Shown piece by piece: positions 37,653-45,510 of a stretch of DNA of 64,000 nucleotides (position 1 is the first letter of the stretch; each line of letters opens with the position of its first letter). The notes under the pieces are model-generated. The model saw nothing but the letters and a program-made list of their open reading frames with translations. It was not told where the DNA came from and made no database searches. The position numbers were made by a program, and so were the translations under genes. The stretch comes from Microbacterium sp. MYb66 (GTDB lineage: Bacteria > Actinomycetota > Actinomycetes > Actinomycetales > Microbacteriaceae). Location of the stretch: the NCBI RefSeq assembly GCF_002979435.1, contig NZ_PCOV01000001.1, positions 434,001 through 498,000 on the forward strand. Reading direction: 5' to 3'.

Positions 37653-40487
37653 TCAGGGGCGACTGAGCTCCTCGAGCACTTCGATCACGTGGCGGTACGG
37701 CCGGCCGGTGGCGCGCGTCATGCCGATCTCGCAGGTGCGGTTCGCCGAGACGAACGCGTCGAATCCGCCGCGCGCGCTCTCGGCGTCGGCGATCTCGGCG
37801 GACTCCTGGGCGGTCGCGCTGGCGGTCAACTCCGGATGCAGCATCCCGCGGTCGCCGGCGAAGGCGCAGCATCCCCAGCCTTCCGGGATGAAGACGTCCT
37901 CGGCGACGGCTTCGGCGATCGCCGTCAGCGCTCCGGTCGCTCCGAGAGCGGTCGTGGAGCAGGTCGGATGCACGGCGACCGTGGGGAGCTTCGCCGACAC
38001 GCTCAACCGCGGCAGCACCTCGCGGGCGACGTAGGTCGTGGCGTCTTCGATCCGCAGCCCTTCGTAGCGGGGATTCTTCGCCACGGACTGCGCGAGCATC
38101 ACATCGAGCCCCTCGGTGCAGGAGGCGGCGTCGCAGACGACGGGGAGCTCCCCGTGGCGGCTCGCCTCCCAGAGCGAGTCCAGCACCCGGTCCGACATGA
38201 GCGCGTAGCCGTCGAGATGTCCCTTCGACTTCCAAGGGGTGCCGCAGCACAGCCCGCCGTTCTCTTCGGGGATCACGACCGGGATGCCCGCACGGTCGAG
38301 CAACGCGCGCAACGCATCCCGAGACCCCTGACCCTCGCCTTCTGCCCCGAACATCGTGCCGATGCAGGCTCCGAAGAAGACGGCCTTCGCGTCGCCCGGC
38401 GACTCGGGGCGGGGCGGTTTCGAGCCACCGTGGGGGAGACCGCCGTCGTAGAGCGGCACGGTGTCGGCGCCCAGGACGGCACGGCCGAGGTGCGTCACGC
38501 CGCGCACGAGCGGCGCAGGGAGGGCGTCGGCGACGGTGAGCGCGACCCCTCCGGCGCGGGTGACGATGCCCCAGTGCTTGGCCGCGGTGCCCCAGACGGC
38601 TCCCTCGACCGCATTCGACTGCTCGGCCCGAAGGCGCCGCACGAGATCGCCGGTGTTGATGTCGACCGGACACGCCACGCCGCACATGCCGTCGACCGCG
38701 CAGGTCTGCACGCCGTCGTAGTCGTAGTCCTTCTGCAGGTCGTGCAGCAGCTCGGTGTCGCCCTGCTCCTCCGCCCAGGCCATGTCACGGCGGATCACGA
38801 TGCGCTGGCGAGGGGTGAGCGTGATGCTCTTGCTCGGACAGGTGGGCTCGCAATAGCCGCACTCGACGCAGCGGTCGACCTCCTTCTCCACCGTCGGCAC
38901 CCGCTTGAGGTCGTGCAGATACGAGTCGGGGTCGTCGGAGAGGACCACCCCGGGATTCAGGATGCCGTCTGGATCGAGGAGGCTCTTGATCTCCCACATC
39001 ATGTCGGTGAGCTCGTCCCCGTACTGGCGACGCACGAACGGCGCCATGATGCGCCCCGTGCCGTGCTCCGCCTTCAGGGAGCCCTGCTGCGAGAGCACCA
39101 GGTCGACGAGGTCATCCGTGAATCGCCGGTAGCGCGCGACGCTGGTGGCGTCGTCGAAACGTTCGTTCAGCAGGAAGTGCACGTTTCCGTCCTTGGCGTG
39201 TCCGAAGATGACCGAGCCCTCGTAGCCGTGTTCCGCGAACAGCTCGATGAGTCGTTCGCAGGTGTGGAGCAGGCGCGGAACGGGCACCACGATGTCCTCG
39301 AGCAAGGCGGTGGTGCCGGAGGGCCGGGCGCCGGCCACGGCGGTGTAGAGCCCCTTGCGCACGTGCCACAGGGCAGCGCGTTCCGCAGCGTCGGTGGTGA
39401 GCCGCGGGGCCACCGCGAGCGGCAGCGCCTCGAAGTGCGCCTGGGCCGCGGAGCTCGCTGCGGCGAGGCTCTCCGCGTCGGCGGCGTGCACCTCCACGAG
39501 CAGCGCGGCGTGACCTCGGACGTCGATCTCGGCGATGGCCGCCGGAACGTCGCTCAGCCCCTGCGCGACACGCAGGGAGGCGGCATCCAGCAGCTCGATC
39601 GTGGCGAGTCCGAGCCGGGTCAGATCGGGGAGTGCGGTCATCGCGGACGAGAGGGTCTCGAACACGAGGAGCCCGGTGGCGATCGACGGCCGCACCTCGA
39701 TCGTGCGGAAGCGCGCCTCGGCCACGAACGCGAGGGTGCCCTCCGAGCCGATGATGAGGTGCTCGAGGATGCGCACCGGATCCTCGAAGTCGAGCAGGGC
39801 GTTGAGGCCGTACCCCATGGTGTTCTTCATCGAGAACTGCTGACGGAGGAATGAGACGTGCTCCGGCGAGTCCAGCAGCCGCGCGCGCAGGGAGAGCAGG
39901 CCGTCGACGATCTCGGGCTCGGCCTCGCGCAGCACCTCGTCGGCGTCGGAGCGGCCGGTGTCGAGGATCGTGCCGCTGGGCAGCACGATCGTCATGGATT
40001 CGATGGTCTGATACGAGTTCTCCACGATCCCGCAGGCCATGCCGCTGGAGTTGTTGGCGACGACGCCGCCGATCGTGCAGGCGATCTCGCTGGCCGGATC
40101 GGGACCGAGCTTGCGGCGGTATCGGGCGAGTCGGGTGTTGACCTGGCGGACGGTCGCTCCGGGCCCCACTCGGACGGCACCTCCGTCCTCCTCCACGCGG
40201 ATGTCGCGGAAGTTGCTGCGCGTGTCGACGAGGATGTCGCCGCTCACACCCTGTCCGGACAGGCTCGTGCCTCCGGAGCGGAAGGTGAGCGTGCGACCGG
40301 CAGCGCGGACGGCGCCGAACGCGCGTGCGACGCCCTCGGCATCCGCGGGGGAGAGCACGGCGTCCGGGATCAGCAGGTAGTGGGAGGCATCGTGCGCACG
40401 GGCGAAGCGGTCGATGGAGCGGGAATGCACCTGCGTCGTCGACCCCAGCAGTGCGGGGTCCAGCGGTTCGGCGAGTGTGGTCGGCAC
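37653..40487 (-). CDS. FAD- and Fe-S-containing D-lactate/glycolate-type dehydrogenase
   Basis: This 944-residue fused enzyme has an N-terminal FAD-binding domain with FRSGGTSLSGQGV, a FAD-oxidase C-terminal domain, two 4Fe-4S ferredoxin motifs (CVECGYCEPTCP and CAVDGMCGVACP) and a CCG domain with CCGTPWKSKGH. D-lactate dehydrogenases such as Dld-II and related glycolate oxidases have this order. It likely passes electrons to quinone at the membrane. GTG 40487 is preceded by AGAGGAG. It is divergent from a GntR/FCD regulator, with a palindrome between them. D-lactate is the best substrate guess; other 2-hydroxyacids are possible. Confidence 0.85.
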   Translation of the reverse strand: MPTTLAEPLDPALLGSTTQVHSRSIDRFARAHDASHYLLIPDAVLSPADAEGVARAFGAVRAAGRTLTFRSGGTSLSGQGVSGDILVDTRSNFRDIRVEEDGGAVRVGPGATVRQVNTRLARYRRKLGPDPASEIACTIGGVVANNSSGMACGIVENSYQTIESMTIVLPSGTILDTGRSDADEVLREAEPEIVDGLLSLRARLLDSPEHVSFLRQQFSMKNTMGYGLNALLDFEDPVRILEHLIIGSEGTLAFVAEARFRTIEVRPSIATGLLVFETLSSAMTALPDLTRLGLATIELLDAASLRVAQGLSDVPAAIAEIDVRGHAALLVEVHAADAESLAAASSAAQAHFEALPLAVAPRLTTDAAERAALWHVRKGLYTAVAGARPSGTTALLEDIVVPVPRLLHTCERLIELFAEHGYEGSVIFGHAKDGNVHFLLNERFDDATSVARYRRFTDDLVDLVLSQQGSLKAEHGTGRIMAPFVRRQYGDELTDMMWEIKSLLDPDGILNPGVVLSDDPDSYLHDLKRVPTVEKEVDRCVECGYCEPTCPSKSITLTPRQRIVIRRDMAWAEEQGDTELLHDLQKDYDYDGVQTCAVDGMCGVACPVDINTGDLVRRLRAEQSNAVEGAVWGTAAKHWGIVTRAGGVALTVADALPAPLVRGVTHLGRAVLGADTVPLYDGGLPHGGSKPPRPESPGDAKAVFFGACIGTMFGAEGEGQGSRDALRALLDRAGIPVVIPEENGGLCCGTPWKSKGHLDGYALMSDRVLDSLWEASRHGELPVVCDAASCTEGLDVMLAQSVAKNPRYEGLRIEDATTYVAREVLPRLSVSAKLPTVAVHPTCSTTALGATGALTAIAEAVAEDVFIPEGWGCCAFAGDRGMLHPELTASATAQESAEIADAESARGGFDAFVSANRTCEIGMTRATGRPYRHVIEVLEELSRP

Positions 40488-40512
40488 GGTGCTCCTCTGC
40501 TCCGTCGAAAGA

Positions 40513-40523
40513 TTGTCAGACAA
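40513..40523. promoter_or_regulatory. Candidate GntR/FCD operator
   Basis: The 11-base perfect palindrome TTGTCAGACAA fits the TNGTNNNACNA pattern described for FadR-type regulators such as corynebacterial LldR. It lies 26 bases from the dehydrogenase start and 38 bases before the regulator start, ideal for control of both genes. Binding is inferred. Confidence 0.6.
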
Positions 40524-40560
40524 GTGTACCGACTCGATGGTGCTTCGATAGGCTGATCGC

Positions 40561-41223
40561 ATGACCGTGACCTCGGAGGCCCCGCTCGGGATCGTCGGCG
40601 TGGTGGATGCCGTGACCGCCCAGCTGCGTGGACGCATCCTCAGCGGGGAGATCCGATCCGGCGCCCCCCTCACCGAAGCGGCTGTCTCGCAGACCTTCGG
40701 CGTGGCACGGCCGAGCGCGAAGGCGGCGATCGAGCAGCTCGTCGCCGCAGGCCTCCTGGTGCGGACCGCTCACCGGAGCGCCCGTGTCGTCGGCATCGAT
40801 CCCGGCACCGTTCGCGACGTCTACCGAACGCGAGCGCGACTGGAGAGCGCGGCTCTCCGCGACCTCGCGGCCGACAGGACCGTGCCGCAGGCTGCACTCG
40901 ATGCCAACGCCGAGATCCTCGCGATGCCCCCGGGCCCGGACCCTGCGACGGTCGACCCGGACCTGCGGTTCCACACCGCGCTCATCGACGCGCTCGAGAG
41001 CGATCGCACGGGCCGCATGTATCGGAGCCTCCTCGACGAGGTGCGGCTGTGCATGGCCCAGGTGCAGGGGCGGCGGCTGCTCGATGCGGCGGCGATCGCC
41101 GCGCAGCACGCGGATATCCTCGACGCGGTCGCGTCAGGCGACGGGCAGCGTGCAGCTGCTCTTCTCGACGCTCACCTCTCGTCGGCCGAGGAGAGGCTCG
41201 TGGAGGCGCTCGGCGCGGATTGA
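40561..41223 (+). CDS. GntR family regulator with FCD effector domain
   Basis: The 220-residue regulator has an N-terminal winged helix (LTEAAVSQTFGVARPSAKAAI, about residues 38-60) and an all-helical FCD ligand domain with YRTRARLESAALRDLA, DLRFHTALIDAL and HADILDAVASGDGQRAAALLDAHL carrying the metal-binding His positions. FCD regulators sense small organic acids. The divergent dehydrogenase and the shared palindrome suggest an LldR- or GlcC-like role. Its stop converges on the membrane protein downstream, 15 bases away. Confidence 0.88.
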   Translation: MTVTSEAPLGIVGVVDAVTAQLRGRILSGEIRSGAPLTEAAVSQTFGVARPSAKAAIEQLVAAGLLVRTAHRSARVVGIDPGTVRDVYRTRARLESAALRDLAADRTVPQAALDANAEILAMPPGPDPATVDPDLRFHTALIDALESDRTGRMYRSLLDEVRLCMAQVQGRRLLDAAAIAAQHADILDAVASGDGQRAAALLDAHLSSAEERLVEALGAD

Positions 41224-41237
41224 CGCCGAGCCGTTCG

Positions 41238-42179
41238 TCACTCGGCCGGTGCTTCCTCGACCTCGATCGGGGCCTCGGCAGGGTCGGCCCACTCCGGTGC
41301 CGGAAGCACGGTGTCGACCTGTCCGGCCTGGATGGCCCGAAGAGCGTCGGCGATCTCCTCGTCGTTCTCGGGTACGGGCAGGTCGCAGGCGCGCAGCTCC
41401 GACGCGAACTGGAGAGTGAGTCGGTTCTTGCCGGCCTCCACCGCCTCCGCCGTCGTGCCGGTGCGGATCTCGCTCCCGGTCTGGATCGCCGGGACCTCGT
41501 CGCACACGTGGTACACCTTGCCGCCGTCGACCCAGACGACCTCGTCCTTGCCGAGGAGCTGGATCACCGCGGACTGATCGGCGGTGTACTGCTCGACGGA
41601 CGGCGGGTTGAAGTCGACGCCGACGAAGACGGCGAGAGCCGCGAGCAGGACGCCGACGATGCCGGCCGTCGTCTTCTGCCCCTTGTCCATGTCCTTGTTC
41701 AGGAAGATAAGGATGACGAGCGGGAGGAATGCGACGATCGCGATGATCGCTCCGAGCTGGTTCTGCACGAAGAACCGCACCTTGTCGGATCTGCGAGCAG
41801 GGTCGAGGCGGTTCGCCTTCTTCCAGAGCACCGATCCGGTGATCGAGAGGGCGGCGATCACGACGAGCAGCACGAGAAGGGCGATGAATGCCCACTGCGG
41901 GAACTGCGCGGTGACGCCGTGCTCCTCCAGGAGGCCGGTGTCGGGATCGCGCACGAGGGTGCCGTCCTCGCCGACGAACACGCGCTGGCGCAGGAGCCAG
42001 AAGATGCCGACGGCCTCGCCGACGATAGCGAGCGCCCAGAGGGTTCCTGCGATCCAGCGGAAGCGCGTGGCCTTGGTCTTGGCCTCAGGCGTCGGCACCC
42101 AGCCGACGGGGGGCTCCGCGTTGATGCCGCCCTTCGCGGACGGTTTGACGTCGGCGTTCGTCTTGTCGCTGTCGGCCAC
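41238..42179 (-). CDS. Uncharacterised four-helix membrane protein
   Basis: The 313-residue protein has a polar N-terminus (about 40 residues), four hydrophobic helices between about residues 42 and 190, and then a soluble acidic C-terminal domain with two Cys (VYHVCDEVPA and LRACDLPVP) that would face outside if the helix count is right. The end is a Glu/Pro/Ala-rich tail. No enzymatic motif is recognised. It is divergent from a two-gene unit of small membrane proteins and convergent with the GntR gene. Function unknown. Confidence 0.75.
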   Translation of the reverse strand: MADSDKTNADVKPSAKGGINAEPPVGWVPTPEAKTKATRFRWIAGTLWALAIVGEAVGIFWLLRQRVFVGEDGTLVRDPDTGLLEEHGVTAQFPQWAFIALLVLLVVIAALSITGSVLWKKANRLDPARRSDKVRFFVQNQLGAIIAIVAFLPLVILIFLNKDMDKGQKTTAGIVGVLLAALAVFVGVDFNPPSVEQYTADQSAVIQLLGKDEVVWVDGGKVYHVCDEVPAIQTGSEIRTGTTAEAVEAGKNRLTLQFASELRACDLPVPENDEEIADALRAIQAGQVDTVLPAPEWADPAEAPIEVEEAPAE

Positions 42180-42263
42180 GGTGCTCCCTTTCCCCTCCGA
42201 TGCCCGCCGTTCCGGCTCAAGGCAACCCCGAGCCTAGTGGACGGGGTGTCCTACGCTGGGGGC

Positions 42264-42728
42264 ATGACCTCCGATTCCGACGACTCCCTGAGCTGGGACG
42301 GCGACGAGCCCGAGACAGCGAGGGAACGCGCTCTCCCCGAAGGCTGGAATGCCGTGGGCAAGGGCAGCGACGACGTGGGGACGATAGAGGAGGACGGCAC
42401 CGTCACTCCCGCACACCCGGAGCAGCCGGTGGGCCTGAGCACGCCGATGCTGCTTCTGATCGGCGTGGTCGGCGGCGTCTACCTCCTCTACACGATCGGG
42501 TGGATCGTCGGTGGGCTGCGTCTCAAGCCGCTGGCATCGTTCCTCGTGTCCGACGTGATGTTCCTGCCCTGGTTCGTGCTGGCGATCGCGGCACCCGCCC
42601 TGTGGTTCCTCGCGAGCTGGGTGCTCACGCGGGGGAGGGCGGCGTGGATCCGCGTCGCCGTCCTGCTCGCCGGCATGGTCCTGCTCGTTCCCTGGCCCTT
42701 CGTCACCGTGGGGGTGATCGGATCATGA
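42264..42728 (+). CDS. Small membrane protein of unknown function
   Basis: The 154-residue protein has an acidic N-terminal half (residues 1-60, rich in Asp, Glu and Ser) followed by three hydrophobic helices. The N-terminal half contains DDSLSWDGDEPE and ALPEGWNAVGKG, segments I do not recognise as a named domain. ATG 42264 is preceded by GGGGG. Its stop overlaps the start of the next gene (ATGA), so the two are coupled. It may work with its neighbour as a membrane pair. Confidence 0.72.
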   Translation: MTSDSDDSLSWDGDEPETARERALPEGWNAVGKGSDDVGTIEEDGTVTPAHPEQPVGLSTPMLLLIGVVGGVYLLYTIGWIVGGLRLKPLASFLVSDVMFLPWFVLAIAAPALWFLASWVLTRGRAAWIRVAVLLAGMVLLVPWPFVTVGVIGS

Positions 42729-43060
42729 CCGTGTCGCAGAATGCTCAGCCGGTATCTGCCGGCTCTCCGCGCTGGATCGTCGGACTCGTCATCGGACTCG
42801 CAGGACTCTTCTACGCCTACGCGGTCTGGAACGCCGTCGCGCATCTGATCACGATGGCGCAGACCGGCCTGACCGGCGGAGGCTGGGCGACGCTGCTGTT
42901 CGGCGTGGTCTTCCCCGCCATCGTCTTCGCGTTCGCCTTCGCGATCGGCCGGCGCCGCAGGGTGGGCGAACTCGCCCTCGTCTTCCTCGCCGGCCTCGGC
43001 ATCGTCGCGGTGTTCTGGATGAGTCTGATCGCACTGAGTCTGACGCTGCCCAGCGCCTGA
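42725..43060 (+). CDS. Small three-helix membrane protein
   Basis: The 111-residue protein is almost wholly hydrophobic, with three predicted helices (WIVGLVIGLAGLFYAYAVW, TLLFGVVFPAIVFAFAFAI and LALVFLAGLGIVAVFWMSL) and an Arg-rich cytoplasmic loop RRRRVGE. It is coupled by a 4-base overlap to the preceding membrane protein. No homologous function can be assigned from sequence. The pair lies between the unknown membrane protein and serA. Confidence 0.72.
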   Translation: MTVSQNAQPVSAGSPRWIVGLVIGLAGLFYAYAVWNAVAHLITMAQTGLTGGGWATLLFGVVFPAIVFAFAFAIGRRRRVGELALVFLAGLGIVAVFWMSLIALSLTLPSA

Positions 43061-43189
43061 CGCGGTCCCGCTCGGCGTCACACGGCACGGAGCGCTGCGG
43101 GCGCTCGGGTAGAGTTGTCGCGATCGCGCCCCCATGGTGTGCGGCGCATCGGCCCCTCCCGCCTGCCGCGCTGCCCCGAAGGATCCACT

Positions 43190-44794
43190 GTGCCGAAGCC
43201 CGTCGTGCTCATCGCCGAAGTACTCTCTCCCGCCACGATCGAGGCCCTGGGCCCCGACTTCGACGTCCGTGACGTCGACGGCACCGATCGCGAGGCGCTC
43301 TTCGCGGCTCTTTCGGACGCGGACGCCGTCCTGGTCCGTTCGGCGACCCGCATCGACGAGGAGGCGCTGACCCACGCGCCGAAGCTGAAGGTCGTGGCCC
43401 GCGCGGGAGTCGGGCTCGACAACGTCGACATCAAGGCGGCCACGGCTGCCGGTGTCATGGTCGTGAACGCGCCGACCTCGAACATCGTCTCGGCCGCCGA
43501 GCTCACGGTCGGGCACATCCTGAGCCTCGCCCGTCGCATCCCGGCCGCGCACGCGTCGCTCTCCGCCGGTGCGTGGAAGCGCAGCTCCTTCACCGGCGCC
43601 GAACTCTTCGAGAAGACCGTCGGCATCATCGGCCTCGGGCGCATCGGCGCCCTCGTCGCGGCACGCCTCGCGGCGTTCGACATGCGTGTCGTCGCGTACG
43701 ACCCCTACGTCACGTCGGCGCGTGCGCAGCAGCTCGGCGTGCAGCTCCTCTCTCTCGACGAACTCGTCGCCGAGTCCGACTTCCTCACGATCCACATGCC
43801 GAAGACGCCCGAGACGACGGGCATGATCGGCGCCGAGCAGTTCAAGGCCATGAAGCCGACCGCCTTCGTGGTGAACGTCGCCCGCGGCGGGCTGATCGAC
43901 GAAGAGGCTTTGCACGCGGCCCTCGTCGCCGGGGAGATCGCAGGTGCCGGCCTCGACGTCTTCACGTCCGAGCCCCCCGCGGAAGGCGGCACCGCGCGGC
44001 CGCTCCTCGAGCTCCCGAACGTCGTCGTCACGCCGCACCTCGGCGCGAGCACCGAGGAGGCGCAGGAGAAGGCCGGCGTCTCCGTCGCCCGCTCCGTGCG
44101 TTTGGCGCTCGGCGGAGACCTGGTTCCGGATGCCGTGAACGTCGCCGGCGGCGTGATCGACCCGTACGTGCGTCCCGGCATCTCGCTGGTCGAGAAGCTC
44201 GGTCAGATCTTCGCCTCGCTGGCCACATCGCCGCTCACGAGCCTCGACGTCGAGGTGCACGGCGAGCTCAACGACTACGACGTGAGCGTGCTCAAGCTCG
44301 CCGCGCTCAAGGGCGTCTTCACGAACATCGTCAGCGAGACCGTCTCGTACGTCAACGCGCCGCTCCTCGCCGACCAGCGCGGCATCGCGGTGCGCCTGCT
44401 CAAGGACGACGTGAGCGATGAGTACCGCAACGTCATCACGCTCACGGGTGCGCTGTCCGACGGCTCGCAGCTGTCGGTGTCCGGCACCCTGACCGGTCCG
44501 AAGCAGGCCGAGAAGCTGATCGGCATCAACGACCACGCGCTCGAGCTGCCGATCGAGAAGCACCACGTCGTGATGCTGTACACCGACCGCCCCGGGATCG
44601 TGGCCGTGTACGGCCAGAAGTTCGGCGAGGCCGGCATCAACATCGCAGGCATGCAGATCGCGCGGCAGGCGGCCGGGGCTCAGGCGCTCAGTGTGCTGAC
44701 GCTGGATTCGCCCGTCTCCGACGAGCTGCTCGACGACGTGCGCGACGCGATCGACGCCGACCTGTTCCGTCAGATCGAGATCACCGAGGTCTGA
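43190..44794 (+). CDS. serA: D-3-phosphoglycerate dehydrogenase
   Basis: SerA oxidises 3-phosphoglycerate, the first step of serine synthesis. The 534-residue long form is as in mycobacteria: substrate domain, NAD domain with VGIIGLGRIGALVAARLA and NVARGGLIDEEAL, an intervening domain and a C-terminal ACT domain (VMLYTDRPGIVAVYG) that binds serine for feedback inhibition. AAELTVGHILSLARR is the family active-site helix. The GTG start follows GAAGGA. It is a single gene ended by a strong terminator. Confidence 0.96.
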   Translation: MPKPVVLIAEVLSPATIEALGPDFDVRDVDGTDREALFAALSDADAVLVRSATRIDEEALTHAPKLKVVARAGVGLDNVDIKAATAAGVMVVNAPTSNIVSAAELTVGHILSLARRIPAAHASLSAGAWKRSSFTGAELFEKTVGIIGLGRIGALVAARLAAFDMRVVAYDPYVTSARAQQLGVQLLSLDELVAESDFLTIHMPKTPETTGMIGAEQFKAMKPTAFVVNVARGGLIDEEALHAALVAGEIAGAGLDVFTSEPPAEGGTARPLLELPNVVVTPHLGASTEEAQEKAGVSVARSVRLALGGDLVPDAVNVAGGVIDPYVRPGISLVEKLGQIFASLATSPLTSLDVEVHGELNDYDVSVLKLAALKGVFTNIVSETVSYVNAPLLADQRGIAVRLLKDDVSDEYRNVITLTGALSDGSQLSVSGTLTGPKQAEKLIGINDHALELPIEKHHVVMLYTDRPGIVAVYGQKFGEAGINIAGMQIARQAAGAQALSVLTLDSPVSDELLDDVRDAIDADLFRQIEITEV

Positions 44795-44810
44795 TCGGCA
44801 GCGACACGAG

Positions 44811-44841
44811 AGAGGGCGGGAGCGCGATGCTCCCGCCCTCT
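44811..44841 (+). terminator. Terminator after serA
   Basis: A perfect 13-bp stem (AGAGGGCGGGAGC with its complement) and a 5-base loop are followed by TCGTCTTCGT. It is 16 bases after the serA stop and also faces the convergent TetR gene. Confidence 0.82.
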
Positions 44842-44870
44842 TCGTCTTCGTCTTCGTCTGCGTGTGCGAC

Positions 44871-45413
44871 TCAGGCGGTGACCCTCAGGACCAGGGCGAT
44901 CAGCGCTTCGAGCTCGTCGCTGCGCGGGACCAGTCGTTCCGGACCATGGACATCGAGTGAGTTGTTGAAGTAGAGACCGTCGCTGACGAGCATCACGAGG
45001 TCGAGGCTCGCCGTGTCGCGCACGTGGGGTCGGATCGTGTCCGCCCAGCGACGTCGGGTGTCTCGGAGCATGTCGGCCGCGGGGACCGACCCGCCCTGGG
45101 CGAGCCGCGTAGCGGCGATCAGCACCCGGTCGAGGGCGTCGTCCTCCATCACCGAGGTTCGCACGTAGTACGCGACCGGTCCCTCTTCCGCCGTCGTCAT
45201 CCGCTCGAGGTCCAGCGTCGTGAGGTGGTCCAGGCGCTCGACCAGCCCCGCTTCGAGCTCCTCCTTCGATCCGAAGTGGTAGAGCAGGCCACCCTTCGAC
45301 ACCCCTGCGGCTTTGGCGGTCGCATCGAGCGTCGCGGCCCGCTCGCCGTCTTCGATGAGGATCGATTCGAAGGCGTCGAGCACCTTCTCGCGGGCGAGGG
45401 GAGGTCGGGGCAT
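44871..45413 (-). CDS. TetR/AcrR family transcriptional regulator
   Basis: The 180-residue repressor has an N-terminal helix-turn-helix (LDATAKAAGVSKGGLLYHFGSKEEL, about residues 29-53) typical of TetR, followed by a variable ligand domain. The GGLLYHF version of the recognition helix is common among regulators of drug efflux. It is divergent from an MFS pump gene, and a perfect inverted repeat lies between them. The upstream in-frame extension beyond ATG 45413 is Ser/Arg-rich and antisense to the pump, so it is not used. Confidence 0.88.
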   Translation of the reverse strand: MPRPPLAREKVLDAFESILIEDGERAATLDATAKAAGVSKGGLLYHFGSKEELEAGLVERLDHLTTLDLERMTTAEEGPVAYYVRTSVMEDDALDRVLIAATRLAQGGSVPAADMLRDTRRRWADTIRPHVRDTASLDLVMLVSDGLYFNNSLDVHGPERLVPRSDELEALIALVLRVTA

Positions 45414-45452
45414 CGTGGATCCTCTGCACAGGTACGGGGCGGGACATCTGTT

Positions 45453-45482
45453 ACTATACCATCCGGACGGTTCACTAACCGT
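45453..45482 (-). promoter_or_regulatory. TetR operator and promoter region
   Basis: ACGGTT-CACT-AACCGT (45467-45482) is a perfect 6-bp repeat, and ACCATCCGGACGGT (45459 onward) is a second, near-perfect one overlapping it. TATAGT on the minus strand (45458-45453) is a good -10 for the regulator. A bound TetR dimer would overlap this promoter and lie before the pump gene. Confidence 0.55.
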
Positions 45483-45510
45483 GCCATCAGGATTCTGAGA
45501 GGTGTGCTTC

